NCBI RefSeq assembly: GCF_900198195.1
Contig: NZ_LT899436.1
Coordinates: 3,191,001-3,255,000 of the forward strand
Direction: 5' to 3'
DNA: 64,000 bases
Source of the DNA: Tenacibaculum jejuense
Lineage (GTDB): Bacteria; Bacteroidota; Bacteroidia; Flavobacteriales; Flavobacteriaceae
Shown piece after piece: positions 16,552-25,840 of the stretch. The stretch's first letter is position 1, and every line of letters starts with the position of its first letter. The translations under genes were made by a program, and so were the position numbers. The notes under the pieces were generated by a model that saw nothing but the letters and a program-made list of their open reading frames with translations, was not told the DNA's origin and made no database searches.

Positions 16552-19500
16552 TTATCTATCCATAGTTGAAATAGATGGTACGTTATATTTAGGAATATTA
16601 ACATATCCTTTATCTCTTAAAAACTCCATCCATGAATTAGCTTTATTAGACACGCCATAAATAAAATTATGTAGACTATCATTAAACTTCTTCTCCTCAC
16701 CAAAATGGGTATTAAAATGTAGTTCCAATAGCTTTATAATAGAATAAACATGTATTTGTCGCTTATAATCTTTTCCTCCTGTAAAACCATCTACAATATC
16801 AAAATTTAGAATATCGTATATATTTTTAAAATTCAACTTTCCATTTTTCTTGTAAGGAATCTCAATTTCATCAAGATAAAATTCATAAAGTTGAAGTTCA
16901 CTCATAGTTTCATAGTTACTCTTGAAATCATTAATAATTTTAATATCATAATCACCTAATAGACAAAAACCAAAGTCCCGAGATAAGTACTCGATCTTTT
17001 CATCATCTGTAATGGGTAATTTCTCGTAGAATTTTAATATAACTCCTAGATCCTTATAATTAGCATCTTTAAGTATTGTTTTAGTTAATTCTTCTCCTTC
17101 TGACTTTAATAAAACTATCTGTTTTAAAATCTCTTCAACCGATTTATCCTTTGATTCAAGTATTCCTATAAATTTATTCACATAAGGATAATTAAAACTA
17201 TCTTTTTTCAATATGTTTTGATAAGCTTTAAGAGCTTTAATTATTTCATTTTTATACTCATCATTAATTTTTTTTGTTTTAATCCAATCTTTAAATTTAG
17301 TATTCCACATTAAACCAGAATACATTTTTCCTTTTTCAATAAGGGTAAAACTTTCAGATGAATTTTTAATAAAATTTATAATTTGTTTTGGTGGAATTCC
17401 ATCAAACATGGACACAATACGCTCTATATCTTTAGGATTGAAAGTAATATTTTTAAAGTATTCTAGATCTTTAATCCCTAAAGAATCATCTTTTAATTTC
17501 AAATAAGAAATTTCATTTTGAGGTTTTATCTTAGAAAATGACGAAAAAATATTATTCTTATCTTTTTTATCAAAGTAATCTGACTCAAGTATTTTATTTA
17601 TATCTTCTATGCTTATTGAATCTTTACTTTTTAAATTATTAATTTTATTTAAATAAAAAGTTCTACCCCAATTTTGATAATTTGTAGTGCTATTCTCATA
17701 AAATTCAATCCATTTATCAGCTGTTTTATGTTTATTTCTAAAATAACTACTAGATGATCTAGAGGATGAGACAAAATCCACTTCAAGTTTTGGATCTTTT
17801 GGTACAGGAAAAGTATGATCATGTATATGCTCTAAACAAGCTACCATTTTATCTGAAACTAAAACTTGGTAAGATATACTATGGTAATTCATATTTATAT
17901 CATGCCTACTTATAACACCACTATCTATCAAAGTATTAACACCTAACGATTGTATAAGGTATGGCGTCATGTTTACATTAATATTTCGAGTAATAATTGT
18001 GATCAGTTTATTTGCTTCTTCTTTATTAGCATTAACTAAAACATCAAATATTTTTTTATAATCTTCTTCTGAATAGAGCTTAACTAAAAGAGCAGATTCA
18101 ATACTTTTTTCACTAATATCATTTAAAAAATCAGACAATAAAATCATTGTTTTACTTTCTGTTTCGTTAACTGAAATATTAGTACGATGATTTAACGCTT
18201 TAAGAGCATTTTCTCTTATATCTTCATCTTCTTCAATCTCAATAAGATCCTTTATTTTTTGAATCGTTGAAGGTTTTGAATCAATAAATTTAAAAACATA
18301 TTTATTAACATTTCCAATAATTCCTAACTTATCAAATAAAGCTGCTTTTTTAAGATAAAACCTTAATTCTTTTTTATTATCTACTATTTGATTCCAGTTT
18401 ATAGAATACCATTTATCCAATATTCTAGAAACAGATGAATTAGCTTTATCATAAATTAAAGTATAATATTCAAGAGCAGTAATATCTTGATTTTTTAATG
18501 ATTCAACTAATTTATTTTCTAATTGATATTTTTCTTTAAATGATTTTGTTTGGTCTAGTTGATTTATTTTTTTAACTAACTTTTCAGAAGGTTCGAAAAC
18601 TATTTTATTTTTTTTACAATAATCAGTTAGCTCTACTAATTGTAACATAAATTTCTTAGCAAAACTTGGTAATTTTCTATTTATTCCACTAAAGATTGAA
18701 AGATTATATTGATTAATTTTATTTTTAACTTCTTCCGCATTATGTACTGTTAATTGCTTGTATGCATGTAGAGCTATCGAATCATTTTTACTATATAACT
18801 TTTTAAATAGACGAGTAAGTTGATCTGGTTCTAATATTTTATCTTTGATATTTTCAAATTGTCCTTTTATTGGATTCCACTTATAATCTTTGTAGTTATT
18901 GTACCAATAGACAAGATAATTTACTTTAGCTGTAGGATCATTATATGTACTTGTCCAATTTCCTTTTTCATCTTTAACTTCTAACTTTAAGCCAGTTTTA
19001 TTCTCCATTATTTTCTTAATATTGAATTCAGACCGACCATAATGATCATTATAAATATGAACTTTTTGGTGTAATTGTGATCCAACATATCTTAAAGCTA
19101 AAGAATCATTTGAATTAAATATATCTCTTAGCGCATGGTAATTAATCCACCAGTAATCAGACGAATTCAATAAAACTGCTCCATAAAATTCTGCTATATT
19201 ATCTGATTCAAAATCTTCATCATTAAAAACTGATTCATATCCAAATTTAATAAGTTCTTCTAAAGTCGCATAACTTGCCAATAATTGCTTATACTCTTTA
19301 GCTATATTTTCATAGCTCTGATTTTTTATAACTAAATCAATATTTGTTATCTTAGAAAGTGCAATAATACACTCATCAATACTGTATACATTATGGTCTC
19401 CCAATATTTCTACAATGAGCTTGGCTGATTCGATAGTTTCAAAGTGTCTTAAAGAATAACAAATTCCTGAATATATTTGTGTTTCTCTATCATTTTTTCC

Positions 19501-20085
19501 TTTCCCCCAATATCTACCTGCCGCACATTCTTTTAAAAATTCAAAAGCTTCATTAGTTCTTAATTTTGCAGCTTCTTCTATTTTCTCAATTATAGAATAA
19601 TATCTTCCTTGGTCAACAAGTTTAAGTATATCTGACTTAATAGTCTTTAAAGAAGGTAACTCATCTTTTTCTTCATCAAAACTTCTCAAGCGATATTCTA
19701 CATTTCTTTCACTAATTGGTACATTAGTAAACTTACTTAAGAAACCTGAATATTTAATTTTAGAATTATTCTTGTAAAGAAATTTTTTGAATTTTGTGGA
19801 AGTTAAAGAATCATTTACAGATAAACCTTTAAAATCTGTATAATAATATAAAATTGATAGCGCTACTTCTCTAAGATTAGTAGTATTTGTATTTTGTCCT
19901 CTTTTTCTTGTAAATGACCGTTTATTGTCTAAAAAATTAGATACATCAGATATTGCTTTTATATCCCCTTCTTCAACTAATTTTAAAAGGTTATCTAATT
20001 TTTCATTAAGTTCTTGACTCTGTTTATCTAATTGAGAAAATACAATAAAAGGCAAGTAACATAACAGTAATAGTACTTTTTTCAT
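16552..20085 (-). CDS. large exported protein of unknown function
   Basis: A 1177-residue protein with a signal peptide (MKKVLLLLCYLPFIVFSQ, cut after about residue 17). The rest is rich in Lys, Asn, Ile and Ser, mostly helical by eye, with HEAT-like alternation in places (about 155-270 and 600-700). No catalytic motif, lipobox or T9SS C-terminal signal is seen. It starts 66 bases after cobN ends on the same strand, so read-through from the cob operon is possible, yet nothing ties it to cobalamin. Codon choice looks more AT-rich than the cob genes, consistent with a later arrival. Confidence 0.6.
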   Translation of the reverse strand: MKKVLLLLCYLPFIVFSQLDKQSQELNEKLDNLLKLVEEGDIKAISDVSNFLDNKRSFTRKRGQNTNTTNLREVALSILYYYTDFKGLSVNDSLTSTKFKKFLYKNNSKIKYSGFLSKFTNVPISERNVEYRLRSFDEEKDELPSLKTIKSDILKLVDQGRYYSIIEKIEEAAKLRTNEAFEFLKECAAGRYWGKGKNDRETQIYSGICYSLRHFETIESAKLIVEILGDHNVYSIDECIIALSKITNIDLVIKNQSYENIAKEYKQLLASYATLEELIKFGYESVFNDEDFESDNIAEFYGAVLLNSSDYWWINYHALRDIFNSNDSLALRYVGSQLHQKVHIYNDHYGRSEFNIKKIMENKTGLKLEVKDEKGNWTSTYNDPTAKVNYLVYWYNNYKDYKWNPIKGQFENIKDKILEPDQLTRLFKKLYSKNDSIALHAYKQLTVHNAEEVKNKINQYNLSIFSGINRKLPSFAKKFMLQLVELTDYCKKNKIVFEPSEKLVKKINQLDQTKSFKEKYQLENKLVESLKNQDITALEYYTLIYDKANSSVSRILDKWYSINWNQIVDNKKELRFYLKKAALFDKLGIIGNVNKYVFKFIDSKPSTIQKIKDLIEIEEDEDIRENALKALNHRTNISVNETESKTMILLSDFLNDISEKSIESALLVKLYSEEDYKKIFDVLVNANKEEANKLITIITRNINVNMTPYLIQSLGVNTLIDSGVISRHDINMNYHSISYQVLVSDKMVACLEHIHDHTFPVPKDPKLEVDFVSSSRSSSSYFRNKHKTADKWIEFYENSTTNYQNWGRTFYLNKINNLKSKDSISIEDINKILESDYFDKKDKNNIFSSFSKIKPQNEISYLKLKDDSLGIKDLEYFKNITFNPKDIERIVSMFDGIPPKQIINFIKNSSESFTLIEKGKMYSGLMWNTKFKDWIKTKKINDEYKNEIIKALKAYQNILKKDSFNYPYVNKFIGILESKDKSVEEILKQIVLLKSEGEELTKTILKDANYKDLGVILKFYEKLPITDDEKIEYLSRDFGFCLLGDYDIKIINDFKSNYETMSELQLYEFYLDEIEIPYKKNGKLNFKNIYDILNFDIVDGFTGGKDYKRQIHVYSIIKLLELHFNTHFGEEKKFNDSLHNFIYGVSNKANSWMEFLRDKGYVNIPKYNVPSISTMDR

Positions 20086-20151
20086 TCAAAACAATTTTTA
20101 CTCTAATATATACTTTTTAAGTAGAAAAAAACTAATAGAAACTATAAAAAT

Positions 20152-23100
20152 CTACTCCACAATCCCTTCTCCTTCGAGATATAAATCTTCTAATTGTTGT
20201 TTAATTTCATCTGAAGGTTCTTGCCACATACCACGCTGAATTGCTTCTAATAAACGTTCACTCATGTCTTTTAAAGCCCACGGATTGTTGTCTTTTATGA
20301 AAGCTTTATTTTTCTCGTCTAATAAATAACTTTCTGTGATACCTTCATACATAAAATCATCAATCAAGTTTGTAGTAGCATCGTAAGCAAATAAATAATC
20401 TAATGTTGCCGCCATTTCAAAAGCTCCTTTATATCCATGACGCTGTACACCTGCAATCCATTTTGGATTTATCACTCTTGATCGATATACTTTTAACAAC
20501 TCTTCTTTTAAGGTTTTTACTTTTGGGGTTTCTGGTCGAGAATGATCTCCAAAATATACTTCAGCTTCACTTCCTTTTACAGAAGCAACAGCATTTGCTA
20601 ATCCACCTTGGAATTGATAATAATCATCACTATCTAAAATATCGTGTTCTCTATTATCCTGATTATGCATTACAATTTGCATCGCTTGCAATCTGTTTGT
20701 AAATGATTCGTGTGCAGAAACACCTTTTTTAGAACTTCCATAAGCATAACCACTCCAATTGATATATACTTTGGCTAAATCTTCTTGTGTTTCCCAATTT
20801 TTCTCATCAATTACAGCTTGTAAACCTGCGCCATACGCACCTGGTTTAGATCCGAAAACTCTGTATAAAGCACGTTGTTTAGCTTCTTCTTGAGGTAAAC
20901 CTTTAGCTTTCCAATCTTTTGTTTCTTCTAAAAATCGTTTACGAATCGGATTTTCCCCTAAAGATTCATCTAACCCAGCAACTCTAGCTATAGCAGTATT
21001 GAATAAATTAATTACATCTGGAAAAGCATCTCTAAAAAAACCAGAAATACGTAACGTAACATCTACTCTTGGTCGTTGTAATTTCAGTAATGGAATTACT
21101 TCAAAATCGCTTACTCTTCTATTGGCATTTTTCCAAATTGGTTTTACTCCCATTAAGGCAAATGCTTGAGCAATATCATCCCCTCCTGTTCGCATTGTTG
21201 AGGTTCCCCAAACAGAAATCCCAATAGTTTCTGGATAATCTCCATGTTCTTGGATGTAACGATCTATAATTAGTTTTGCACTCTTTTCTCCTAAACGAAA
21301 AGCAGTTTCGGTAGGAATTGTTCGAACATCAACTGAATAAAAATTACGACCTGTTGGTAATAAATCTACACGTCCTCTTGTTGGAGCTCCAGACGGACCA
21401 GAAGGAACGTATGCTCCGTTCAATCCTTCTAATAAATTTGTAATTTCTTCAGTTGTGTTGTGTACAGCAACTAAGGTTTTATGTTTTATCAGTGCTAAAA
21501 CTTCATTTAGTTTTGGATAAGCTTCAGATAAAAAGTTTTCATCTAAAAATTGTATCAATTGTTGTTTTGCTATAGATTCTAATTGCTCAACAACTTGACC
21601 TACAGTTTTACAATCTTTTTCTCCAATCTTTATTTCTAACTTTTCAGCATAATCTAATGCTAAAATATTTTGTTCAATTCCAAGATCTTCGGCTAAAACT
21701 TGTGTAATTCCTTTTTGCTCATAAGTTGGCATTCTGTGTAAAGCAATTAATAAATCGATTAATTGTTCATCTACAGGAGCTTTTCCGAAAATATGCAAGC
21801 CATCTCGAATTTGTGCTTCTTTAAGTTCACATAGATATCCATCTAATTTTACCAAAAGTTCATCTACATCATCCGAAATAATTCCTAAATCAACGTTCAG
21901 TTTTGTTTCTTTAACCAAATTGGCAATTTCACACTCTAAAGCTTTTGATCGTTTCGGATCTAAATTTGAAGCTTCATAATATTCATCAACTAAATGCTCT
22001 AGTTTCATTAAACTTCCATAACTCTCCGCTCGAGTCATCGGTGGAATTAAATGATCTATAATTACCGCTTGATTTCTTCGTTTTGCTTGTGTTCCTTCTC
22101 CTGGATCGTTGATGATAAACGGATAAAAATGTGGTAACGCATCGAACAACATCGCGGGAAAACAAGTTTCTGGATCTAAAGACACACTTTTTCCTGGTAA
22201 CCATTCTAAGTTTCCGTGTTTTCCTAAATGAATTACAGCATCTGCTTGATATGTATCTTGTAACCAGAAATAATAGGCCAAATATTGATATGTTGGCGCT
22301 AAATCTGGAGAGTGATAAATTGCTTGTGGATCTTGATTATAACCTCTGGAAGGTTGAATACTCACAAAAACATTTCCTAATAAAAATCCAGAAACGATAA
22401 AACCTTCTTCTGTGAAATAAGGATCATTATCTGGAGTTCCCCATTGTTCAATTATCTTTTCTTGTAACGTTTTTGAAATAGTATCAAATCGTTTTTTAAA
22501 ATCATATAAACTATATAATATCGCATGAGGACGAGTTTGCGTTGTACTAATATCATTGGTTGTAACTTGTGTAATCCAATGCATTAATTCTGTTCCAGAT
22601 TGCGGTAATTGTTCTCCTAAATTATAATTTGCTTCTTGTAATGCGTTTAATAAAACGGTACAACTTGCTGGCGTATCTAATCCTACTCCATTAGCCAGTC
22701 GACTATCTTTATTGGGATAGTTAGGTAAAATAACAGCTACGCGTTTTTCTTCATTTTTCTTTTCCTGTAATCTAATCCAGTTTTTTGCCAATCTTGCCAT
22801 GAATTCACAAGCTGGTTCGTGAGCTTCATATTTTACAATTGTACTATCGGTAAGTTCGTCTTTTTGAACTTCTTTTTTAAAAGATACTGCTCTACCTATA
22901 ATTCTTCCATCAATTTCTGGTAAAGCTACATTCATAGCAATATCTGTAGGCGGAAGACCAAACATACCTTCTTCCCAAACTGTTTTATTTGTTGTTGAAA
23001 AAATAGCTTGTAAAACAGGAATTCCTAATCTATCAAAAATAAAATCTGTAGTATCAGAAGATTTAATTGTAAATCCTGTTGTATTAATTATGGCTGCTAT

Positions 23101-23898
23101 TTTTCTAGTGCCTGAATTTGTCATTAGTTTTTCAAGATTCACCAACGTATCAGGATCTCTCAAATTATTTGCAAAAGCTACAACAGGCTGTATGCCTTGA
23201 TCTAATAAAGATCGACTTAAAACTTCTAAAGGTTCTAAGTTATTTGCTAAGAAATGCGTTCTATATGCTAATAAAATTGTTGTTGATTGATTATGATCTA
23301 AACTTGAATCTAATTCTTCTTGTGTAACAATTCCGTTTTCAAATGTATATAGAAACAAATCATCTATTTGTTCTGCTGAAACTACCTCAACAGTTTGATT
23401 GAAAAAATTCTTACGGATATAATTCAAAAAGTTAATCGCATTTGCTTTTCCTCCTTGTTGCAAATATTGTCTGCAATGATGAACCGTTTGTAATGGCACA
23501 GAAGACAACTTCATCAATTCGTAATCGGGTTCATGAGCGGGAATAAAAAGCAACACACAATTGGTTTCTTCTTGCAATTCAACTAACGATTCAACTAAAT
23601 ATTTATAATAGCTTATTCCGCCTAAAAGACTACAAACAATAACTTTTGCTTTTTCTAAAACATCTTCTACATAATTATCTATCGTCAATTCTTGTTTTAG
23701 ATATACCAAATTGGTCATGCGTAAACTTGGCAGTGTATCACTTTCTTGAGTATAAAGTGTTCTATAAGATTCATTTACCGTGTGTATTTCGGTATCGCCT
23801 GCACTTAAAAAAACAATATCACCTGGTTTTTGTTCAATATAAAAAACTCCATCATCATCTGGATTCCAACCTCCAGGTATTGTTGCTATTAAATGCAT
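20152..23898 (-). CDS. cobN: cobaltochelatase large subunit CobN
   Basis: A 1248-residue CobN/Mg-chelatase H-like protein, full length for the family. It holds the corrin and catalyses ATP-driven cobalt insertion together with an AAA+/VWA partner. Visible family marks: the QPSRGYNQDP and DAVIHLGKHGNLEWLPGK segments, LGDPLPH-type DALPHFYPFIINDPGEG, YVPSGPSGAPTRGRVDLLPTGRNFYSVD, and a C-terminal AGVQRHGYKGAFEM. It is the last cob gene of the leftward operon; its predicted partner ChlID lies two genes upstream. Its start is 59 bases after the cbiA-RAYT stop. Confidence 0.95.
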   Translation of the reverse strand: MHLIATIPGGWNPDDDGVFYIEQKPGDIVFLSAGDTEIHTVNESYRTLYTQESDTLPSLRMTNLVYLKQELTIDNYVEDVLEKAKVIVCSLLGGISYYKYLVESLVELQEETNCVLLFIPAHEPDYELMKLSSVPLQTVHHCRQYLQQGGKANAINFLNYIRKNFFNQTVEVVSAEQIDDLFLYTFENGIVTQEELDSSLDHNQSTTILLAYRTHFLANNLEPLEVLSRSLLDQGIQPVVAFANNLRDPDTLVNLEKLMTNSGTRKIAAIINTTGFTIKSSDTTDFIFDRLGIPVLQAIFSTTNKTVWEEGMFGLPPTDIAMNVALPEIDGRIIGRAVSFKKEVQKDELTDSTIVKYEAHEPACEFMARLAKNWIRLQEKKNEEKRVAVILPNYPNKDSRLANGVGLDTPASCTVLLNALQEANYNLGEQLPQSGTELMHWITQVTTNDISTTQTRPHAILYSLYDFKKRFDTISKTLQEKIIEQWGTPDNDPYFTEEGFIVSGFLLGNVFVSIQPSRGYNQDPQAIYHSPDLAPTYQYLAYYFWLQDTYQADAVIHLGKHGNLEWLPGKSVSLDPETCFPAMLFDALPHFYPFIINDPGEGTQAKRRNQAVIIDHLIPPMTRAESYGSLMKLEHLVDEYYEASNLDPKRSKALECEIANLVKETKLNVDLGIISDDVDELLVKLDGYLCELKEAQIRDGLHIFGKAPVDEQLIDLLIALHRMPTYEQKGITQVLAEDLGIEQNILALDYAEKLEIKIGEKDCKTVGQVVEQLESIAKQQLIQFLDENFLSEAYPKLNEVLALIKHKTLVAVHNTTEEITNLLEGLNGAYVPSGPSGAPTRGRVDLLPTGRNFYSVDVRTIPTETAFRLGEKSAKLIIDRYIQEHGDYPETIGISVWGTSTMRTGGDDIAQAFALMGVKPIWKNANRRVSDFEVIPLLKLQRPRVDVTLRISGFFRDAFPDVINLFNTAIARVAGLDESLGENPIRKRFLEETKDWKAKGLPQEEAKQRALYRVFGSKPGAYGAGLQAVIDEKNWETQEDLAKVYINWSGYAYGSSKKGVSAHESFTNRLQAMQIVMHNQDNREHDILDSDDYYQFQGGLANAVASVKGSEAEVYFGDHSRPETPKVKTLKEELLKVYRSRVINPKWIAGVQRHGYKGAFEMAATLDYLFAYDATTNLIDDFMYEGITESYLLDEKNKAFIKDNNPWALKDMSERLLEAIQRGMWQEPSDEIKQQLEDLYLEGEGIVE

Positions 23899-23948
23899 AA
23901 TTTTCTAATTTGATTACTTAATAGGGTAAAATTTTCTTTCTTATTTTC

Positions 23949-23970
23949 CCAAGGGGATTAATCCCCTTGG
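23949..23970. repeat. REP-like palindrome 4, at the cbiA-RAYT stop codon
   Basis: A perfect 22-base palindrome with core AAGGGGATTAATCCCCTT. The stop codon of the fusion gene lies exactly at its centre (23958-23960). GGTAACC precedes it in the coding direction. Same family as the three palindromes inside the gene. Confidence 0.85.
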
Positions 23971-25838
23971 TTACCTTGAGTGTGAAGTGACTCAATGAAT
24001 TCTCTCATTTCCTTACCCCAACGCGCTTCGTGTTTGTAATGATTATTTTTGATATAATTCGTGACTCTTTCTATTGAACCATCCGTTGCAGATATTTTCT
24101 TTCTATGAAATTTCTGTACCCAAACTTTCTGTTTTCCTTTTTCCCATTCTTTAAATCGCTGGAATTTATACGAAGTATATCCTTTTATATTTTTTATCTG
24201 AGTTGTCAACTCTTCTTTGTTTTCTACCTTCAGTAAAATATGAATATGGTCAGGTAAAACATTAAAACAAACTACATCTATATCATATCTTTTAAACGCT
24301 TTTTTGAATAAACTCATCATTTTTTCTAAATCATCTTCTTCAAAAATTAAAGCATCTAAATTTCTTATAAAACTAGAGGTATTATATTTTACCATTCTAT
24401 CTGAAATTCGAGATTTTGCTGTCGCAAAGGTTACAAAGTAATATTCTTTATCAAGGGGTTTTCCAATGGGATTAATCCCATTGAGTCTAGTCAACCAATT
24501 AAAGTTTCCTGCTCCCCAGTACAAATGGATGTAACTTGCCATTACATTTTTGTATGAAAATACTTTAGTTGCTATTTCTTTTTCTCTTGCTGTATAAACT
24601 TTTGCTATAGAATCGTATTGATCATGAATCATCGAGGAATAATGAAATTCATGTCCCCAAATCGTTTCGTCTTCGAAAACAACTTTTCTATATCCTAAAT
24701 GTAATTTCTTTTGCTCCATCGTTGTACTAAAATTAAAAACTCCCGCCATGTTAAAAGCAATTCCATCAGCATTAATAATTTGATTTCCTAAGTACATCAT
24801 TCCTCCACATTCTGCTAGAATCTTAATTCCATCTTCAGCTGCGTTTTTAATAGCTGTTTTCATTTCAGCATTCGAACTTAACTGTTCTAAATATAATTCT
24901 GGATACCCTCCTGCTAAATAAATAATATCAGCATCAGGTAACTTTGTATCGTGGATTGGACTAAAAAACGTTACATCGCCTAACTGCTTTAAGTAGGCTA
25001 AGTTTTCAACATAAGTAAACGTGAAGGCTTCATCTTTAGCTACAGCTATTTTTAATTTAGTTTTTATTTTCTTGTGAAAGCCAATGGGATTAATCACACT
25101 GGTAATAGCTGTTTCTTTTTTTGCAAGGAGATGAATCTCCTTGGTAACATCATCTATTTCTGTGTTTTTAATCGAAGTTGCAACATTTAAAAGTTCTTTT
25201 ATATTAGCATGTGTACCAATATGACTTGCTGCGTTTTCTATTAACTCTTCGAATTTATCTTCAATATGTAAACCTAAATGTCTCGAAGGAATTTTAATAT
25301 CGTCGTTTGGAGGAATATATCCTAAAGAAGGTATTCCGACGGTTTCGCAAGCTTCTTTTAAAAACGCATAATGTGATTCTGTTTTCACAAAATTGAACAA
25401 AACTCCTGCTATTTTAACTTCAGGATCAAACGTTTTTAATCCATATAAAATAGGAGCAATGGTATATGCCATTGCTTTAGCATTCACTACTAAAACAACT
25501 GGAATATTAAGTTTCTTTGCCAATTCAGCTGAACTTCCTTGATCTTTAACTGCTCCATCAAATAATCCCATTACACCTTCTACAATAGAAATATCAGCTT
25601 CATTAGTATATTTAGTGAATACTTCTTGAATGTGTGTATCTGACATCAATACACTATCTAAGTTGATACTTGGTCTTTTAGCTGCTCTGGAATGATGAAT
25701 TGTATCTATATAATCTGGTCCGCATTTAAAAGTTTGTACTTTATAGTTCTTATTACTAAAGTAACGAGCTAAACCAAGTGTTATCGTTGTTTTTCCAGAA
25801 TTGCTCCAAGGAGCTGCTATTAAAAATGCCTTTGCCAT
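23958..25838 (-). CDS. cbiA: CbiA cobyrinate a,c-diamide synthase fused to RAYT transposase
   Basis: A 626-residue fusion. Residues 1 to about 449 are a complete CbiA, which amidates cobyrinate side chains a and c: P loop APWSNSGKTT (9-18), VEGVMGLFDG, and a glutaminase domain with C344 in AECGGMM and H396 in GHEFHYS, ending SYIHLYWGAGNF as CbiA proteins do. Residues about 462-620 are a Y1 transposase of the REP-associated type: YYFVTFATA start, HUH motif LPDHIHILL (H531, H533), and YIKNNHYKH with likely catalytic Y595. The join, LNGINPIG, is encoded by a palindrome; two further palindromes lie in the CbiA interdomain linker (residues 232-252). CbiA is usually about 430-460 residues, so the C-terminal part is extra. 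Confidence 0.92.
   Translation of the reverse strand: MAKAFLIAAPWSNSGKTTITLGLARYFSNKNYKVQTFKCGPDYIDTIHHSRAAKRPSINLDSVLMSDTHIQEVFTKYTNEADISIVEGVMGLFDGAVKDQGSSAELAKKLNIPVVLVVNAKAMAYTIAPILYGLKTFDPEVKIAGVLFNFVKTESHYAFLKEACETVGIPSLGYIPPNDDIKIPSRHLGLHIEDKFEELIENAASHIGTHANIKELLNVATSIKNTEIDDVTKEIHLLAKKETAITSVINPIGFHKKIKTKLKIAVAKDEAFTFTYVENLAYLKQLGDVTFFSPIHDTKLPDADIIYLAGGYPELYLEQLSSNAEMKTAIKNAAEDGIKILAECGGMMYLGNQIINADGIAFNMAGVFNFSTTMEQKKLHLGYRKVVFEDETIWGHEFHYSSMIHDQYDSIAKVYTAREKEIATKVFSYKNVMASYIHLYWGAGNFNWLTRLNGINPIGKPLDKEYYFVTFATAKSRISDRMVKYNTSSFIRNLDALIFEEDDLEKMMSLFKKAFKRYDIDVVCFNVLPDHIHILLKVENKEELTTQIKNIKGYTSYKFQRFKEWEKGKQKVWVQKFHRKKISATDGSIERVTNYIKNNHYKHEARWGKEMREFIESLHTQGNQGD
24463..24484. repeat. 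REP-like palindrome 3, at the CbiA/RAYT junction
   Basis: Core AATGGGATTAATCCCATT is a perfect palindrome, encoding NGINPI at residues 453-458 between the CbiA end and the transposase start. Confidence 0.85.
25081..25102. repeat. REP-like palindrome 2, in the CbiA linker
   Basis: An imperfect palindrome (two mismatched pairs) around GATTAATC, followed on the + strand by GGTAAT. It encodes SVINPIG at residues 247-253, echoing the INPIG peptide at the fusion junction. Confidence 0.65.
25124..25143. repeat. REP-like palindrome 1, in the CbiA linker
   Basis: CAAGGAGAT and ATCTCCTTG are exact inverted arms around a 2-base centre, followed on the + strand by GGTAAC. It lies 21 bases from palindrome 2, in the same orientation. 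Confidence 0.7.
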
Positions 25839-25840
25839 AA

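Larger units (their letters stand above)
23949..24484 (-). mobile_element. palindrome-flanked Y1/HUH transposase (RAYT) segment
   Basis: This 536-base segment encodes the transposase part of the fusion and is bounded by two matching palindromes. One is at 24463-24484 (core AATGGGATTAATCCCATT, encoding NGINPI) and one at 23949-23970 (core AAGGGGATTAATCCCCTT). The layout is that of a REP-RAYT-REP unit placed at the 3' end of cbiA. The HUH pair and a YIxxN tyrosine are retained. No direct target repeats were found. Confidence 0.7.

Noticed and set aside
20403..23900. Plus-strand reading frames within cobN
   Set aside because: They are low-complexity Leu-rich shadows of cobN with no start context or family match.
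23949..25143. Ordinary IS200/IS605 insertion disrupting cbiA
   Set aside because: The reading frame is continuous, both domains keep their key residues, and neither tnpB nor direct repeats are present.
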